Assembly (NCBI GenBank): GCA_022448765.1
Contig: JAKUTI010000015.1
Span: forward strand, 1-23,043
Length of the DNA stretch: 23,043 nt
Direction: 5' to 3'
Origin: Pseudomonadales bacterium
GTDB taxonomy: Bacteria > Pseudomonadota > Gammaproteobacteria > Pseudomonadales > Azotimanducaceae
The position numbers were made by a program, and so were the translations under genes. The notes under the pieces are model-generated. The model was given only the letters and a program-made list of their open reading frames with translations, made no database searches and had not been told where the DNA came from. This document shows positions 14,905-22,146 of the stretch, piece by piece; positions within the stretch are counted from its first letter, which is position 1, and each line of letters opens with the position of its first letter.

Positions 14905-15574
14905 AGCGTTTCTTGGGCTGATTATCCTCAGCTGCGCGATATTGGCGTCCACGCACGACCTCTCCCAGGCGAACGCCAATTACGTCCAATCGATTGAAGG
15001 GACGGCTCCGACGGTCTTTACGTACCTCGGCGCCAAACATATGTTTACCGGGATCGACCACATTCTTTTTCTAACGGGCGTGATGTTTTTTCTTCGCCGT
15101 GCCAGGGATATCGCGATTTACGCTTCCCTCTTTACAGTTGGCCATAGCATTACCTTGCTTTTTGGTGTGCTGGCCAATTGGATCGTTAGCGCCTCGATCG
15201 TAGATGCCATTATCGGCTTTTCGGTCGTATACAAAGGGTTCGAGAACCTCGGTGGGATAAAGTTACTCGGGCGCTGGGCGCCCGATACCAGAATCGCGGT
15301 GTTCGTTTTCGGGCTGTTCCATGGACTCGGGCTTGCAACCAAACTTCAAGGGCTAATCTCGACCGAAAACGGTGGCCTGATCAATCTGATCTGTTTCAAC
15401 GTTGGCGTCGAGTTGGGGCAACTGGCAGCCTTGGTTTGCGTGATGGGCGTTCTCGTCCTTTGGCGTTTACGCCCAGGTTTCGACCGGATTAGTTTTTTTG
15501 CAAATAGCGCGCTTATGGTCAGCGGATTTATGCTGGCCGGATTTCATCTGCTGCAATACTCGGTATCGACGTGA
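14861..15574 (+). CDS. HupE/UreJ-family membrane protein (putative metal permease)
   Basis: A 237-residue membrane protein if it starts at GTG 14861; TTG 14864 is equally possible, and the frame is open to 14822. Both starts overlap the end of the cytochrome gene. A signal-like segment ends near A-S-T, so the mature chain would begin with H-D-L-S-Q. It then has the HupE-type metal motif H60-M-F-T-G-I-D66-H67 (HX5DH), a second helix motif F-G-L-F-H-G-L-G-L-A, and about six membrane spans. HupE and UreJ proteins are linked to nickel or cobalt uptake for hydrogenase and urease, but neither enzyme is seen here. This belongs to the shorter second HupE/UreJ group. The next gene overlaps by four bases (GTGA), a single-span protein that often neighbours this group. 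Confidence 0.8.
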   Translation: MLRAINATGSKTISRAFLGLIILSCAILASTHDLSQANANYVQSIEGTAPTVFTYLGAKHMFTGIDHILFLTGVMFFLRRARDIAIYASLFTVGHSITLLFGVLANWIVSASIVDAIIGFSVVYKGFENLGGIKLLGRWAPDTRIAVFVFGLFHGLGLATKLQGLISTENGGLINLICFNVGVELGQLAALVCVMGVLVLWRLRPGFDRISFFANSALMVSGFMLAGFHLLQYSVST

Positions 15575-16128
15575 CCTCTGAACCGACCACCAAAACCATT
15601 TTCATCGCCACCGGTGTTTCATTTTCGATCGCGGTACTAGTGCTGATCGTCGCGGTTCTGCCCGCGGAGTTTGGTATCGATCCCTTCGGCACAGGGAAAC
15701 GACTCGGCCTTCTTGATCTATACGCCACCGACTCAGAACTCGTAAGTTCAAGACCGCAAACAAAAAATTACCTAATTCACGACATCGATATTCCGCTGAG
15801 TCCGTTCGAATCGATGGAATTTAAGTACCGACTCGAATCGGGTGCGGGCATGGTCTATTCATGGGAAGCGTCAGGCGAGGTTTTGTTTGACTTTCACGGC
15901 GAAGCCGACAACGCCAAGCCTGGAGAGGCCAGTTTTTATGAGACCGGTCGGAGACGCTTTTCTTCGGGGACGTTTGTCGCGCCTTTTACCGGCAATCACG
16001 GGTGGTTTTGGGAAAACCGCGGGGCCAACGTCGTTGTAATACGTTTAACGTCCTCAGGGCATTACGAATACGGGACTGAATACCGCGATCGGAGCATTCA
16101 ACAACATGCCATCGGATCCCCCAACTAA
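15571..16128 (+). CDS. Single-span 'transmembrane anchor' protein, partner of HupE/UreJ-like genes
   Basis: A 185-residue protein starting at GTG 15571, overlapping the previous stop codon. One N-terminal membrane helix (about 8-32) leads into V-L-P-A-E-F-G-I-D-P-F-G-T-G-K-R-L-G-L, a signature I recall from proteins annotated as transmembrane anchor proteins beside HupE/UreJ genes. The outer domain (about 60-175) is beta-rich, with MVYSWEASGEVLFDFHGE, GTFVAPFTGNHGWFWENRG and VVIRLTSSGHYEYG; the HGWFW-x-N-R-G motif is the most conserved part. It is probably a periplasmic beta-sandwich tethered to the inner membrane. It closes the six-gene operon. Its biochemical role is unknown; help in metal handling by the neighbouring HX5DH membrane protein is inference from gene pairing. 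Confidence 0.8.
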   Translation: MTSEPTTKTIFIATGVSFSIAVLVLIVAVLPAEFGIDPFGTGKRLGLLDLYATDSELVSSRPQTKNYLIHDIDIPLSPFESMEFKYRLESGAGMVYSWEASGEVLFDFHGEADNAKPGEASFYETGRRRFSSGTFVAPFTGNHGWFWENRGANVVVIRLTSSGHYEYGTEYRDRSIQQHAIGSPN

Positions 16129-16137
16129 CCGCTTACT

Positions 16138-16770
16138 TTAACTGCTCGACGTCGAAGGAGACGTAGCCGTGAGTATCCATAGCGGATCCCCCGTTGCAGG
16201 CGATCGATCGACAAACTCAATCCCTTCAAAACCCGCTTCGTAAAGAAACGCTGATACCAATTCCAACCGCTCTTTCGGAGCAAGCGAATGGAACGCCGCG
16301 ATGGCTTTAGTCGGAAAGCAGCGGTGGGACATTGCGATCGCTATTTGACCCTTCGGACGCATAACCGAGCGTGTGGACGATAGCACTTCAACGGGATTAA
16401 TCAGGTATTGGATCGACACACTAATGAGCACTCGGTCAAAGGAACCCTTTGCATACGGCAGTTCGTGATGACGATTTAGGTCGCGAACCACATATTCGGT
16501 TAGCGCCGCGTTAGCAGCCAGCTCCTCTGCGTTCATGCCTAGACCAGCGACTCTTCCGAGTGTTTGATCCTTGGGTAGATGCGAAATCCAGGAACTCATG
16601 AGATCAAGCACGTCGGCTTTCAACGGAACGAATTCCCGATAGAATTCAGTCAACGCTTCAATCGTCTCCGGATCAACGTGGGCGACGAAGCGTGGCGCAG
16701 AATAAAAGTTTCCATCCGGGCTCTCGTCAGCTCGGTGGAAGTACGCTTCAGGAAATACAGTTTTGTCCAT
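16138..16770 (-). CDS. SAM-dependent methyltransferase-like protein (class I fold)
   Basis: About 210 residues from ATG 16770; ATG 16782 (four residues longer) and 16821 are alternatives, and I prefer the position where the family-like start D-K-T-V-F-P-E-A-Y-F begins. Motif I is V-L-D-L-M-S-S-W-I-S-H-L-P (about 54-66) instead of the usual VLDxGxGxG, a variant I associate with one uncharacterised methyltransferase group. Later segments are G-L-G-M-N, V-R-D-L-N, S-F-D-R-V-L-I-S-V-S-I-Q-Y-L and S-H-R-C-F-P-T-K-A. The substrate is unknown. The start codon shares the CATG at 16768-16771 with the divergent MATE gene, so each promoter must lie inside the other gene. The end is convergent with the envelope operon, nine bases away. 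Confidence 0.78.
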   Translation of the reverse strand: MDKTVFPEAYFHRADESPDGNFYSAPRFVAHVDPETIEALTEFYREFVPLKADVLDLMSSWISHLPKDQTLGRVAGLGMNAEELAANAALTEYVVRDLNRHHELPYAKGSFDRVLISVSIQYLINPVEVLSSTRSVMRPKGQIAIAMSHRCFPTKAIAAFHSLAPKERLELVSAFLYEAGFEGIEFVDRSPATGDPLWILTATSPSTSSS

Positions 16771-18118
16771 GAGCCGATTCATTACTGAAAGCCGGTCGCT
16801 CGTCAAGCTGGCGGCTCCCATGGCACTAACTCAGTTCTTCATCATGGGCATGGGATTTACCGACACCGCCATGGCGGGCCATTACTCCGCCACCGACCTC
16901 GCCGGCGTCGCGCTCGGGGGCAACATTTTGTGGCCCATTTTTATGTTGACCACTGGCATCACCATGGCACTGACACCAATCACCGCTCAATTGAGAGGAG
17001 CCGGTCGAGTCAACGAAATCGGCACCTTGTTACGCCAAGGGATATGGATTGCACTAGGTGCGTCGTTTGTCGCCGTCGTCGTCATCACCCAAGCCGGGAC
17101 AACGTTTCAATGGATGGCCATCGATCGAGACGCGATCGAGATTGCCGATCAATACCTGAATGCCGCCGCATGGGGGATCCCATCCGCGTTCGTGTACGTT
17201 ACCCTCAGATATACATCAGAGGGCCTGGGACACGTGGTGTCTCCCATGGTCATCGTCGCGTTTGCGCTCGTCATCAACGCGTTGTTGAACTATGCCTTTA
17301 TCTACGGTCGATTCGGTGCACCGGAACTGGGAGGCGTCGGCTGTGGATACGCGACGGCCATTGTTATGTGGCTCGAGCTACTGTTTATGGCTGCTCAACT
17401 CTTTCGCCCGCATTTTCGCCGAACAGGCGTGACCACTCGATTCGATCGCCCGGATATAGCGACCATTGCCAACATTTTCCGTATCGGCCTTCCCATCGGC
17501 CTATCGTCGTTCGTTGCGATGGCGATTTTTTCCGTCATCGGGTTCATGGTCGGTACCCTCGGCGTCGTTCCCCTAGCTGCTCACAGTATCGCCGGGAATA
17601 TCAGTTGGGCTACGTTTGTCATCCCCATGGCAATCGGCGCAGCGGCCAGTATTCGGATTGGGTTTAAGGTAGGTGCGGGGGATCATGAAGATGCTCGAGG
17701 GGTAAGCGCGACGGCGATGAAACTCGCTGTCGGCTATGCACTATTGGTGAGTTTACTGCTTGTCGTGTTTCGGCACGACGTCGTCACGCTCTATTCAAAA
17801 GACGCCGATGTTTTGGCCATGGCCGCGGCCCTAATCCTAATCATCGCTGTCTATCAAATCGCAGATGCGACGCAGGGCACCGTCATTGGCGCATTGCGAG
17901 GATACAAGGACACCCGCGCACCGATGATCTTTTCGTTGATTGGTTATTGGGTGATCGCATTGCCACTCGCTGCCTATTTGGGCTTCGGTAAGTATGGTGT
18001 GTACGGATTCTGGGTCGGCATGGCCATCGGCGTTGCATTGGTCGCATTAGCCAGCGGACTTCGACTTATATCGACAAGCCGTAACCTCGACCGCATTAGG
18101 AGTTTTTCCGGTTTATAG
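16769..18118 (+). CDS. MATE-family multidrug/cation efflux transporter
   Basis: A 449-residue protein with twelve membrane segments. The first helix region holds LVKLAAPMALTQFFIMGMGFTDTAMAGHYSAT, written here only as its marks A-P-M-A-L-T-Q and D-T-A-M-A-G, which are MATE signatures; the internal repeat restarts near residue 230 (FRIGLPIGLSSF). Length is normal for the NorM/DinF type. It should export cationic drugs or metabolites using Na+ or H+. The ATG at 16769 is used; TTG at 16763 is an alternative with better spacing to the AGGA at 16750-16753. The gene is divergent from the methyltransferase with overlapping start codons and ends 46 bases before the convergent ferredoxin gene. Substrate unknown. 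Confidence 0.9.
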   Translation: MSRFITESRSLVKLAAPMALTQFFIMGMGFTDTAMAGHYSATDLAGVALGGNILWPIFMLTTGITMALTPITAQLRGAGRVNEIGTLLRQGIWIALGASFVAVVVITQAGTTFQWMAIDRDAIEIADQYLNAAAWGIPSAFVYVTLRYTSEGLGHVVSPMVIVAFALVINALLNYAFIYGRFGAPELGGVGCGYATAIVMWLELLFMAAQLFRPHFRRTGVTTRFDRPDIATIANIFRIGLPIGLSSFVAMAIFSVIGFMVGTLGVVPLAAHSIAGNISWATFVIPMAIGAAASIRIGFKVGAGDHEDARGVSATAMKLAVGYALLVSLLLVVFRHDVVTLYSKDADVLAMAAALILIIAVYQIADATQGTVIGALRGYKDTRAPMIFSLIGYWVIALPLAAYLGFGKYGVYGFWVGMAIGVALVALASGLRLISTSRNLDRIRSFSGL

Positions 18119-18164
18119 CACGCGAAACTCTGGTCTCTTCGACCGCAGATCCGTATCCCATCGA

Positions 18165-18488
18165 CTAAATTAGACTCGAAGTTGGGACGTGAACGATCAT
18201 GCCGTCCAGACGATCGCAGACCTTCACTTGGCAGGTTAAACGGCTGGTGCATCGACGGTCCGGGACAAATTCCAGAATATCTTTTTCGTCGGGATCCAAT
18301 GGGCCCGAGCGCACGAACCACGATTCTTCGATATAGCAATGACACGTCGAACAGGTGCAACCACCACCGCATTGAGCTGTGATGCCCGGCACCCCATTGT
18401 CGACCGCGCAATCCATGACGGACTCGCCGGCCGTTGCTTTGACAACCTGTCGGCTACCATCTGGCTGCACAAACGTAATCTTTGCCAC
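18165..18488 (-). CDS. Adrenodoxin-type [2Fe-2S] ferredoxin
   Basis: A 107-residue protein starting at GTG 18488. The four cluster ligands fit the vertebrate-type ferredoxin pattern exactly: Cys40-x5-Cys46-x2-Cys49-x36-Cys86, in Q-C-G-G-G-C-T-C-S-T-C and L-T-C-Q. Two extra cysteines (44 and 51) flank the ligands and another is at 80. The acidic stretch L-D-P-D-E-K-D-I-L-E (64-73) is the usual partner-docking helix. Ferredoxins of this type pass electrons to cytochromes P450 or Rieske oxygenases; the isc ferredoxin is also of this family, but no isc gene is near. No reductase or P450 is in the window, so the partner is elsewhere. The gene is divergent from coaE with 67 bases between. Confidence 0.93.
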   Translation of the reverse strand: MAKITFVQPDGSRQVVKATAGESVMDCAVDNGVPGITAQCGGGCTCSTCHCYIEESWFVRSGPLDPDEKDILEFVPDRRCTSRLTCQVKVCDRLDGMIVHVPTSSLI

Positions 18489-18555
18489 AACTGAGATGCT
18501 AGAGTGACCATGACGAAATAGCTATGATGGCCGGTTTGCGAAAGGGACTAAGCTG

Positions 18556-19155
18556 TTGCGAGTGGTAGGCCTCACAGGGGGGATTGCGTCCGGAAAGTCC
18601 ACAGCGGCATCGCTGCTGGGAGAACTTGGCGCGCACGTCATCGACGCAGATGTCCTCGGTCACCGCGCGTACAACCCCGGCACGTCAGCGTTCGAAGCGG
18701 TGGTCGAGACCTTTGGCAACGATATCGTCGCTGACGACGGCAGCATCGATCGGCGCGCACTCGGTGGCAAAGTATTTGGCGACGACAACGCATTAGAACG
18801 TCTCACCGACATTGTCTGGCCCGAAATACGGCGATTAGCCGAACTGGAGATCCGTAGAATCGGTAGCGAAAACCCGGTTGCGATCATCGTGTTAGAAGCA
18901 GCCGTTTTGCTCGAGGCCGGTTGGGAAGACATCGCCGACGAAATCTGGGTCGTTGTGGTCGATCCCGAAGTCGCCATCGAGCGCGCCATGAAACGCGATG
19001 GTGCAAATCGAGCAGCTATCGAAGCTCGGGTCAATAGTCAGTTAAGTAACGAACAACGCGCGACCAAAGCCGATCTTGTCATCGACAATTCTAAAAACGA
19101 AACAACTCTTGAACGACAAGTTGAAGCGGCATGGAAGCAACTCGCGAACAGATGA
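18556..19155 (+). CDS. coaE: Dephospho-CoA kinase
   Basis: A 199-residue kinase catalysing the last step of CoA synthesis, phosphorylation of dephospho-CoA. The P-loop is at residues 8-16 (G-G-I-A-S-G-K-S-T), followed by V-I-D-A-D-V-L-G-H (about 28-36) and the lid and adenine-side motifs ending A-R-V-N-S-Q-L-S and A-D-L-V-I-D-N-S. Length is typical (about 200). The start is TTG 18556, giving M-R-V-V-G-L-T-G-G; AGGGA lies about nine bases upstream. It is followed by the PHP-domain gene after ten bases, so the two, and probably the NUDIX gene, form an operon. In many gammaproteobacteria coaE sits beside pilD and yacG; that linkage is absent here. Confidence 0.95.
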   Translation: MRVVGLTGGIASGKSTAASLLGELGAHVIDADVLGHRAYNPGTSAFEAVVETFGNDIVADDGSIDRRALGGKVFGDDNALERLTDIVWPEIRRLAELEIRRIGSENPVAIIVLEAAVLLEAGWEDIADEIWVVVVDPEVAIERAMKRDGANRAAIEARVNSQLSNEQRATKADLVIDNSKNETTLERQVEAAWKQLANR

Positions 19156-19165
19156 AGGAATCAGC

Positions 19166-19795
19166 ATGATCATCGATCTACACACGCATTCCATCAAATC
19201 GGACGACGGTCGAGCCAAAGTCCAAAACTACTGCCAGTGGATCAAGACTCGCGACATTCCTATCGACGGATTCGTGCTGACCGAGCACCGACAATTTGAT
19301 TTTGAATCCGATTACACACCACTTGCCAAAGAATTCGATCTGGTCATTTTGAAAGGCGCCGAAGTTGAGACCGAATACGGACACGTGCTTGTTTTCGGCG
19401 TCACCGAAGCGCTGACCAAGCAGTTCAATTTCTCGAGCATTGGCTTGCCCTTAGTCGAAGTCATCGAAAAGTGCGAAGGCCTCGGGGCGGTTCCAGTACC
19501 ATGTCATCCAGGCAGGCCCCGTGTCGGTATGAGCGCGCATTTGGGGGAGTACGGTATTCCAAAGGGGGTCCGTATCGTGGAGACGCTTAACGGTGGAAGT
19601 CGCAACAACGAGGATGAGATTGCCCAATCGATGGCCGCACAACAATCGTACCTAGGCATTGGTGGAAGTGATTCTCACATCGTCAGTCATGTTGGCCGTT
19701 GCGCAACCAAATTCACGAACCCTGTCGAGTCGGAAATGGAGCTCGTAGAAGCCTTAAATGCCGGCGAGTTCAACGCCGTTTCGTTTAAGACGTAA
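19166..19795 (+). CDS. PHP-domain metal-dependent phosphoesterase-like protein
   Basis: A 209-residue protein. The ATG at 19166 is chosen because AAGGA lies six bases upstream and the protein then starts M-I-I-D-L-H-T-H-S, the first PHP metal motif; the open frame runs further upstream only inside coaE. Other PHP ligands are seen in L-T-E-H-R, G-A-E-V-E-T, P-C-H-P-G-R-P-R and G-G-S-D-S-H. These are the nine-ligand-type pattern of trinuclear-metal PHP phosphatases, and the fold fills the whole chain. Relatives include histidinol phosphatase and RNA/DNA trimming enzymes, so the substrate stays open. It lies between coaE and a NUDIX hydrolase, which hints at nucleotide or cofactor housekeeping; that is inference. 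Confidence 0.88.
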   Translation: MIIDLHTHSIKSDDGRAKVQNYCQWIKTRDIPIDGFVLTEHRQFDFESDYTPLAKEFDLVILKGAEVETEYGHVLVFGVTEALTKQFNFSSIGLPLVEVIEKCEGLGAVPVPCHPGRPRVGMSAHLGEYGIPKGVRIVETLNGGSRNNEDEIAQSMAAQQSYLGIGGSDSHIVSHVGRCATKFTNPVESEMELVEALNAGEFNAVSFKT

Positions 19796-19817
19796 CGGCC
19801 CAAACAAAGATTTCCTC

Positions 19818-20435
19818 GTGTCGAAGATCAATTTTTGCCCGCGCTGCGCCTCACCACTTACCGATGTGTTTGATGGTGGCCGGGACCGTCAAGCGTGCCC
19901 CGATAACGACTGCGGATTTGTCCATTTTGGGGATTTTTCTATTGGCTGTTCCGGCGTGGTCTTGCGCGAAGAAGCGGGCACACATAAGGCCCTTCTGATC
20001 CAACGTGGACAGGAACCCTTTGCTGGCACCTGGCAGTTGCCAGGTGGATACGTCGAAAACGACGAACTACTCTCACTCGCCGTCGAGCGCGAAATCGAAG
20101 AAGAAGCTGGAGTCGCGGCCAAAGTCATCGACGTCGTTGCCTTCCGTCACATGCTGGGCGGCCCCAGCTCGAATATCTACATGATTTTCCGTCTCGAATA
20201 TGTCGCCGGAGAACCACGTTACGATGGCGTCGAGACAGCCGACGCAGGGTTTTACTCGCTCGATGACATGGCAACCATGCGCGGTGTCCAAAACATCTCC
20301 CGGTGGGGAATCGAGCAGGCCCTCCAGACCAATCCTGGTAGTGGTCTTACCCTAGATACGACCGGGACCCGATTGCCTCGGTGGCAGGTCTTCGGCCTAA
20401 CCGAAACCGACCCGGCCGTTTGGCGACAGCGTTAG
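19818..20435 (+). CDS. NUDIX hydrolase with N-terminal zinc ribbon
   Basis: A 205-residue protein starting at GTG 19818, 22 bases after the PHP stop. Residues 7-32 form a zinc ribbon (Cys7, Cys10, Cys27, Cys32). The NUDIX box at 77-99 is a perfect match to GX5EX7REUXEEXGU, with G-Y-V-E-N-D-E and R-E-I-E-E-E-A-G-V. The sequence before the box (TWQLPGG) is typical. The enzyme should hydrolyse a nucleoside diphosphate linked to another group (such as NADH, ADP-ribose or a CoA-type compound) in a Mg2+-dependent way; the exact substrate is unknown. Being third in line after coaE, a cofactor-linked substrate is plausible. It ends 23 bases before the convergent DUF35 gene, across a possible terminator. 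Confidence 0.88.
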   Translation: MSKINFCPRCASPLTDVFDGGRDRQACPDNDCGFVHFGDFSIGCSGVVLREEAGTHKALLIQRGQEPFAGTWQLPGGYVENDELLSLAVEREIEEEAGVAAKVIDVVAFRHMLGGPSSNIYMIFRLEYVAGEPRYDGVETADAGFYSLDDMATMRGVQNISRWGIEQALQTNPGSGLTLDTTGTRLPRWQVFGLTETDPAVWRQR

Positions 20436-20455
20436 AAATTCGCTGCGCGAGATTT
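20436..20455. terminator. Possible bidirectional hairpin between NUDIX and DUF35 genes
   Basis: AAATTCGC, loop TGC, then GCGA-G-ATTT: a stem of 4 GC-rich and 4 AT pairs with one bulged G, lying in the 23-base gap between two convergent genes. The flanks are A/T-containing but lack a long T-tract. It could end both transcripts. Confidence 0.35.
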
Positions 20456-20458
20456 ATT

Positions 20459-20872
20459 CTATAACGGTCGAAAAAGTGGGATGGCGTAGTCGCCGTGTGG
20501 TTCCCATTCGACCCGAACCGGCATGCCACAGTGCACCTCGCTCGATGGATCCTCGATGCCAACGACGTTGGACAACAGCCGTGGTCCTTCATCCAAATCA
20601 ACCCAAGCAACCACGTAAGGGACGTGTTGGCGAAAGAACGGGTGGTAGCTTTGACGAACAATGCTGTAACTGTAGACCGTGCCCCGCCCACTTGCATCGT
20701 GCCACGTGAGATCGCGACCCAAGCAACCAACGCAATGGCGCCGAGGGTGGAAAATAACCGTGTCGCAGTCGCTGCAACGCTGAAAACGAAGACGGCGATC
20801 CATAGTCCCTTCCCAAAATGGGGCCGTGTCAGATTCTTCGAAGTTGGGCAAAGGCCGTGTCGGTTCAGCCAT
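20459..20872 (-). CDS. DUF35 Zn-ribbon/OB-fold protein
   Basis: A 137-residue protein with a rubredoxin-like zinc ribbon (Cys33, Cys36, Cys47, Cys50) and a C-terminal OB-fold (about 58-135). This is the DUF35 family, whose members bind acyl-CoA and act as the small partner of a thiolase-like subunit. Its start is one base past the stop of the thiolase-like gene in the same direction, so the two are translationally coupled and should form a complex. In actinobacterial steroid degradation such pairs (Ltp2 with the DUF35 domain of ChsH2) are retro-aldolases. No hydratase or acyl-CoA dehydrogenase gene is beside it here. Confidence 0.9.
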   Translation of the reverse strand: MAEPTRPLPNFEESDTAPFWEGTMDRRLRFQRCSDCDTVIFHPRRHCVGCLGRDLTWHDASGRGTVYSYSIVRQSYHPFFRQHVPYVVAWVDLDEGPRLLSNVVGIEDPSSEVHCGMPVRVEWEPHGDYAIPLFRPL

Positions 20873-20873
20873 G

Positions 20874-22064
20874 TTAATCGCCTCCCAAGATCACGGTTCC
20901 AGCGCTGTGCCGACTACCCAGCATCCCACCATTGCCGTGCGCCACGGCAAGTTTCGCCCCCTCAACTTGGGCTGTACTTTCACCACGTAGCTGCCGCGTT
21001 GCCTCGATGAGTAAGAAAATCCCACGCATACCAGGGTGATTCGAGGATAGACCACCACCGTCGGTATTTAGGGCGGGACCCTCGCTGGGACGATCGAAAC
21101 GAAGCCGGCCACCTTCAACCCACCGACCACCCTCGCCCTTCGGACAGAAACCCAAATCTTCGAGAATAGTGAGAACCGTGATGCTGAACGAGTCGTAGAT
21201 CATAGCGATATCCATTTCGTCCGGACCAACACCCGCTTCGCCAAAACCAATAGGACCCGATTGGACCGCCGCGCTCGAGGTGATGTCCGAACCCCCCACG
21301 GGGTACTTGGTGGCTTCGCCTGTCCCTAAGATCCATACCGGTTTATGACGGCAATCGCGAGCTACCTCCGGCGCGGCGATAACCACGGCGCCACCTCCAT
21401 CTGAAATCATGCAGCACTCCAAGAGGTGTAATGGGTCAGCGATCATTCGAGAATTCACGACGTCATCAATCGTTGTTTCCCGGATATCAAGGAATTCCAA
21501 ATCTTCCATCGCGCGAACGGCATCGGGGTTGCGCATCGCGTGGCAACGCGTCGCCACAGATATCTCAGCCAACTGTTCGCTGGTCGTACCAAATTCAAAC
21601 ATGTGTCGATGCGCGCACATCGCATAATTAGCGATCAGGGTTAATCCGGCGAACGATTCAAGATTATCGGCAGGATAAACTCCCATGCCTCGTCCCCCAG
21701 TGCCAATACGAGAGACGCTGCTGTGCGCAGTCGAGCCATAAGTCAACAAGGCGACGCGAGCTTTACCCGAAGCGATGGCGCGGCGCGCATGCGCTGCGTG
21801 AAATTGATACGAGCTTCCACCAACGTTGGTGGTATCAATAACCGTCGGACTTAATCCGAAATATTCGGCGATGGTCAGCCCGCTGGCACCTCCTTCGGCC
21901 GCATCATAAATTCCGTCCACGTCGGACCAAGTAAGACCGGCATCGGCGAGCGCTTTACTCGCACTTTCCGCCTTAATGTGAAGTGGAGAAAGTTCTCCCT
22001 CGACATCACGAGACGGAAACTCGTGGATACCCACAATGGCAGCATCACGTTGTTGAACAGACAC
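20874..22064 (-). CDS. Thiolase-like (SCP-x/Ltp2-type) protein, likely CoA-thioester retro-aldolase or lyase
   Basis: A 396-residue protein starting at GTG 22064 with AAAGG just upstream. It has the thiolase fold, but its catalytic positions are not those of a working thiolase. Where the nucleophilic Cys would be it has V-G-G-S84-S85-Y; the C-terminal CxG motif is H-G-N-G-G; the G-G-x-x-S-x-N-H343-P histidine is retained. M-I-Y-D-S-F-S-I-T (about 288-296) is typical of the SCP-x/Ltp2 group. Ltp2-type proteins work with DUF35 to cleave beta-hydroxyacyl-CoA side chains by retro-aldol chemistry. With the coupled DUF35 gene this is my favoured role. A classical acetyl-CoA acetyltransferase activity is unlikely because of the missing cysteines. 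The real substrate is unknown. Confidence 0.88.
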   Translation of the reverse strand: MSVQQRDAAIVGIHEFPSRDVEGELSPLHIKAESASKALADAGLTWSDVDGIYDAAEGGASGLTIAEYFGLSPTVIDTTNVGGSSYQFHAAHARRAIASGKARVALLTYGSTAHSSVSRIGTGGRGMGVYPADNLESFAGLTLIANYAMCAHRHMFEFGTTSEQLAEISVATRCHAMRNPDAVRAMEDLEFLDIRETTIDDVVNSRMIADPLHLLECCMISDGGGAVVIAAPEVARDCRHKPVWILGTGEATKYPVGGSDITSSAAVQSGPIGFGEAGVGPDEMDIAMIYDSFSITVLTILEDLGFCPKGEGGRWVEGGRLRFDRPSEGPALNTDGGGLSSNHPGMRGIFLLIEATRQLRGESTAQVEGAKLAVAHGNGGMLGSRHSAGTVILGGD

Positions 22065-22146
22065 ACTCGTAACCTTTGAAACGGGCCTGGGAGTCTACGT
22101 AATTATCCGAATCTAAGTCCAATGACGATGAATCAACCGCTACACC

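Noticed and set aside
16930..17667. Long plus-strand open frame of about 245 codons inside the MATE gene
   Set aside because: It is in another frame of a clear MATE transporter; the translation is His/Arg-rich without hydrophobic segments or motifs, as expected of a shadow frame.
20495..21010. 171-codon plus-strand frame across the DUF35/thiolase junction
   Set aside because: It runs antisense through two coupled, well-supported genes and has a biased composition.
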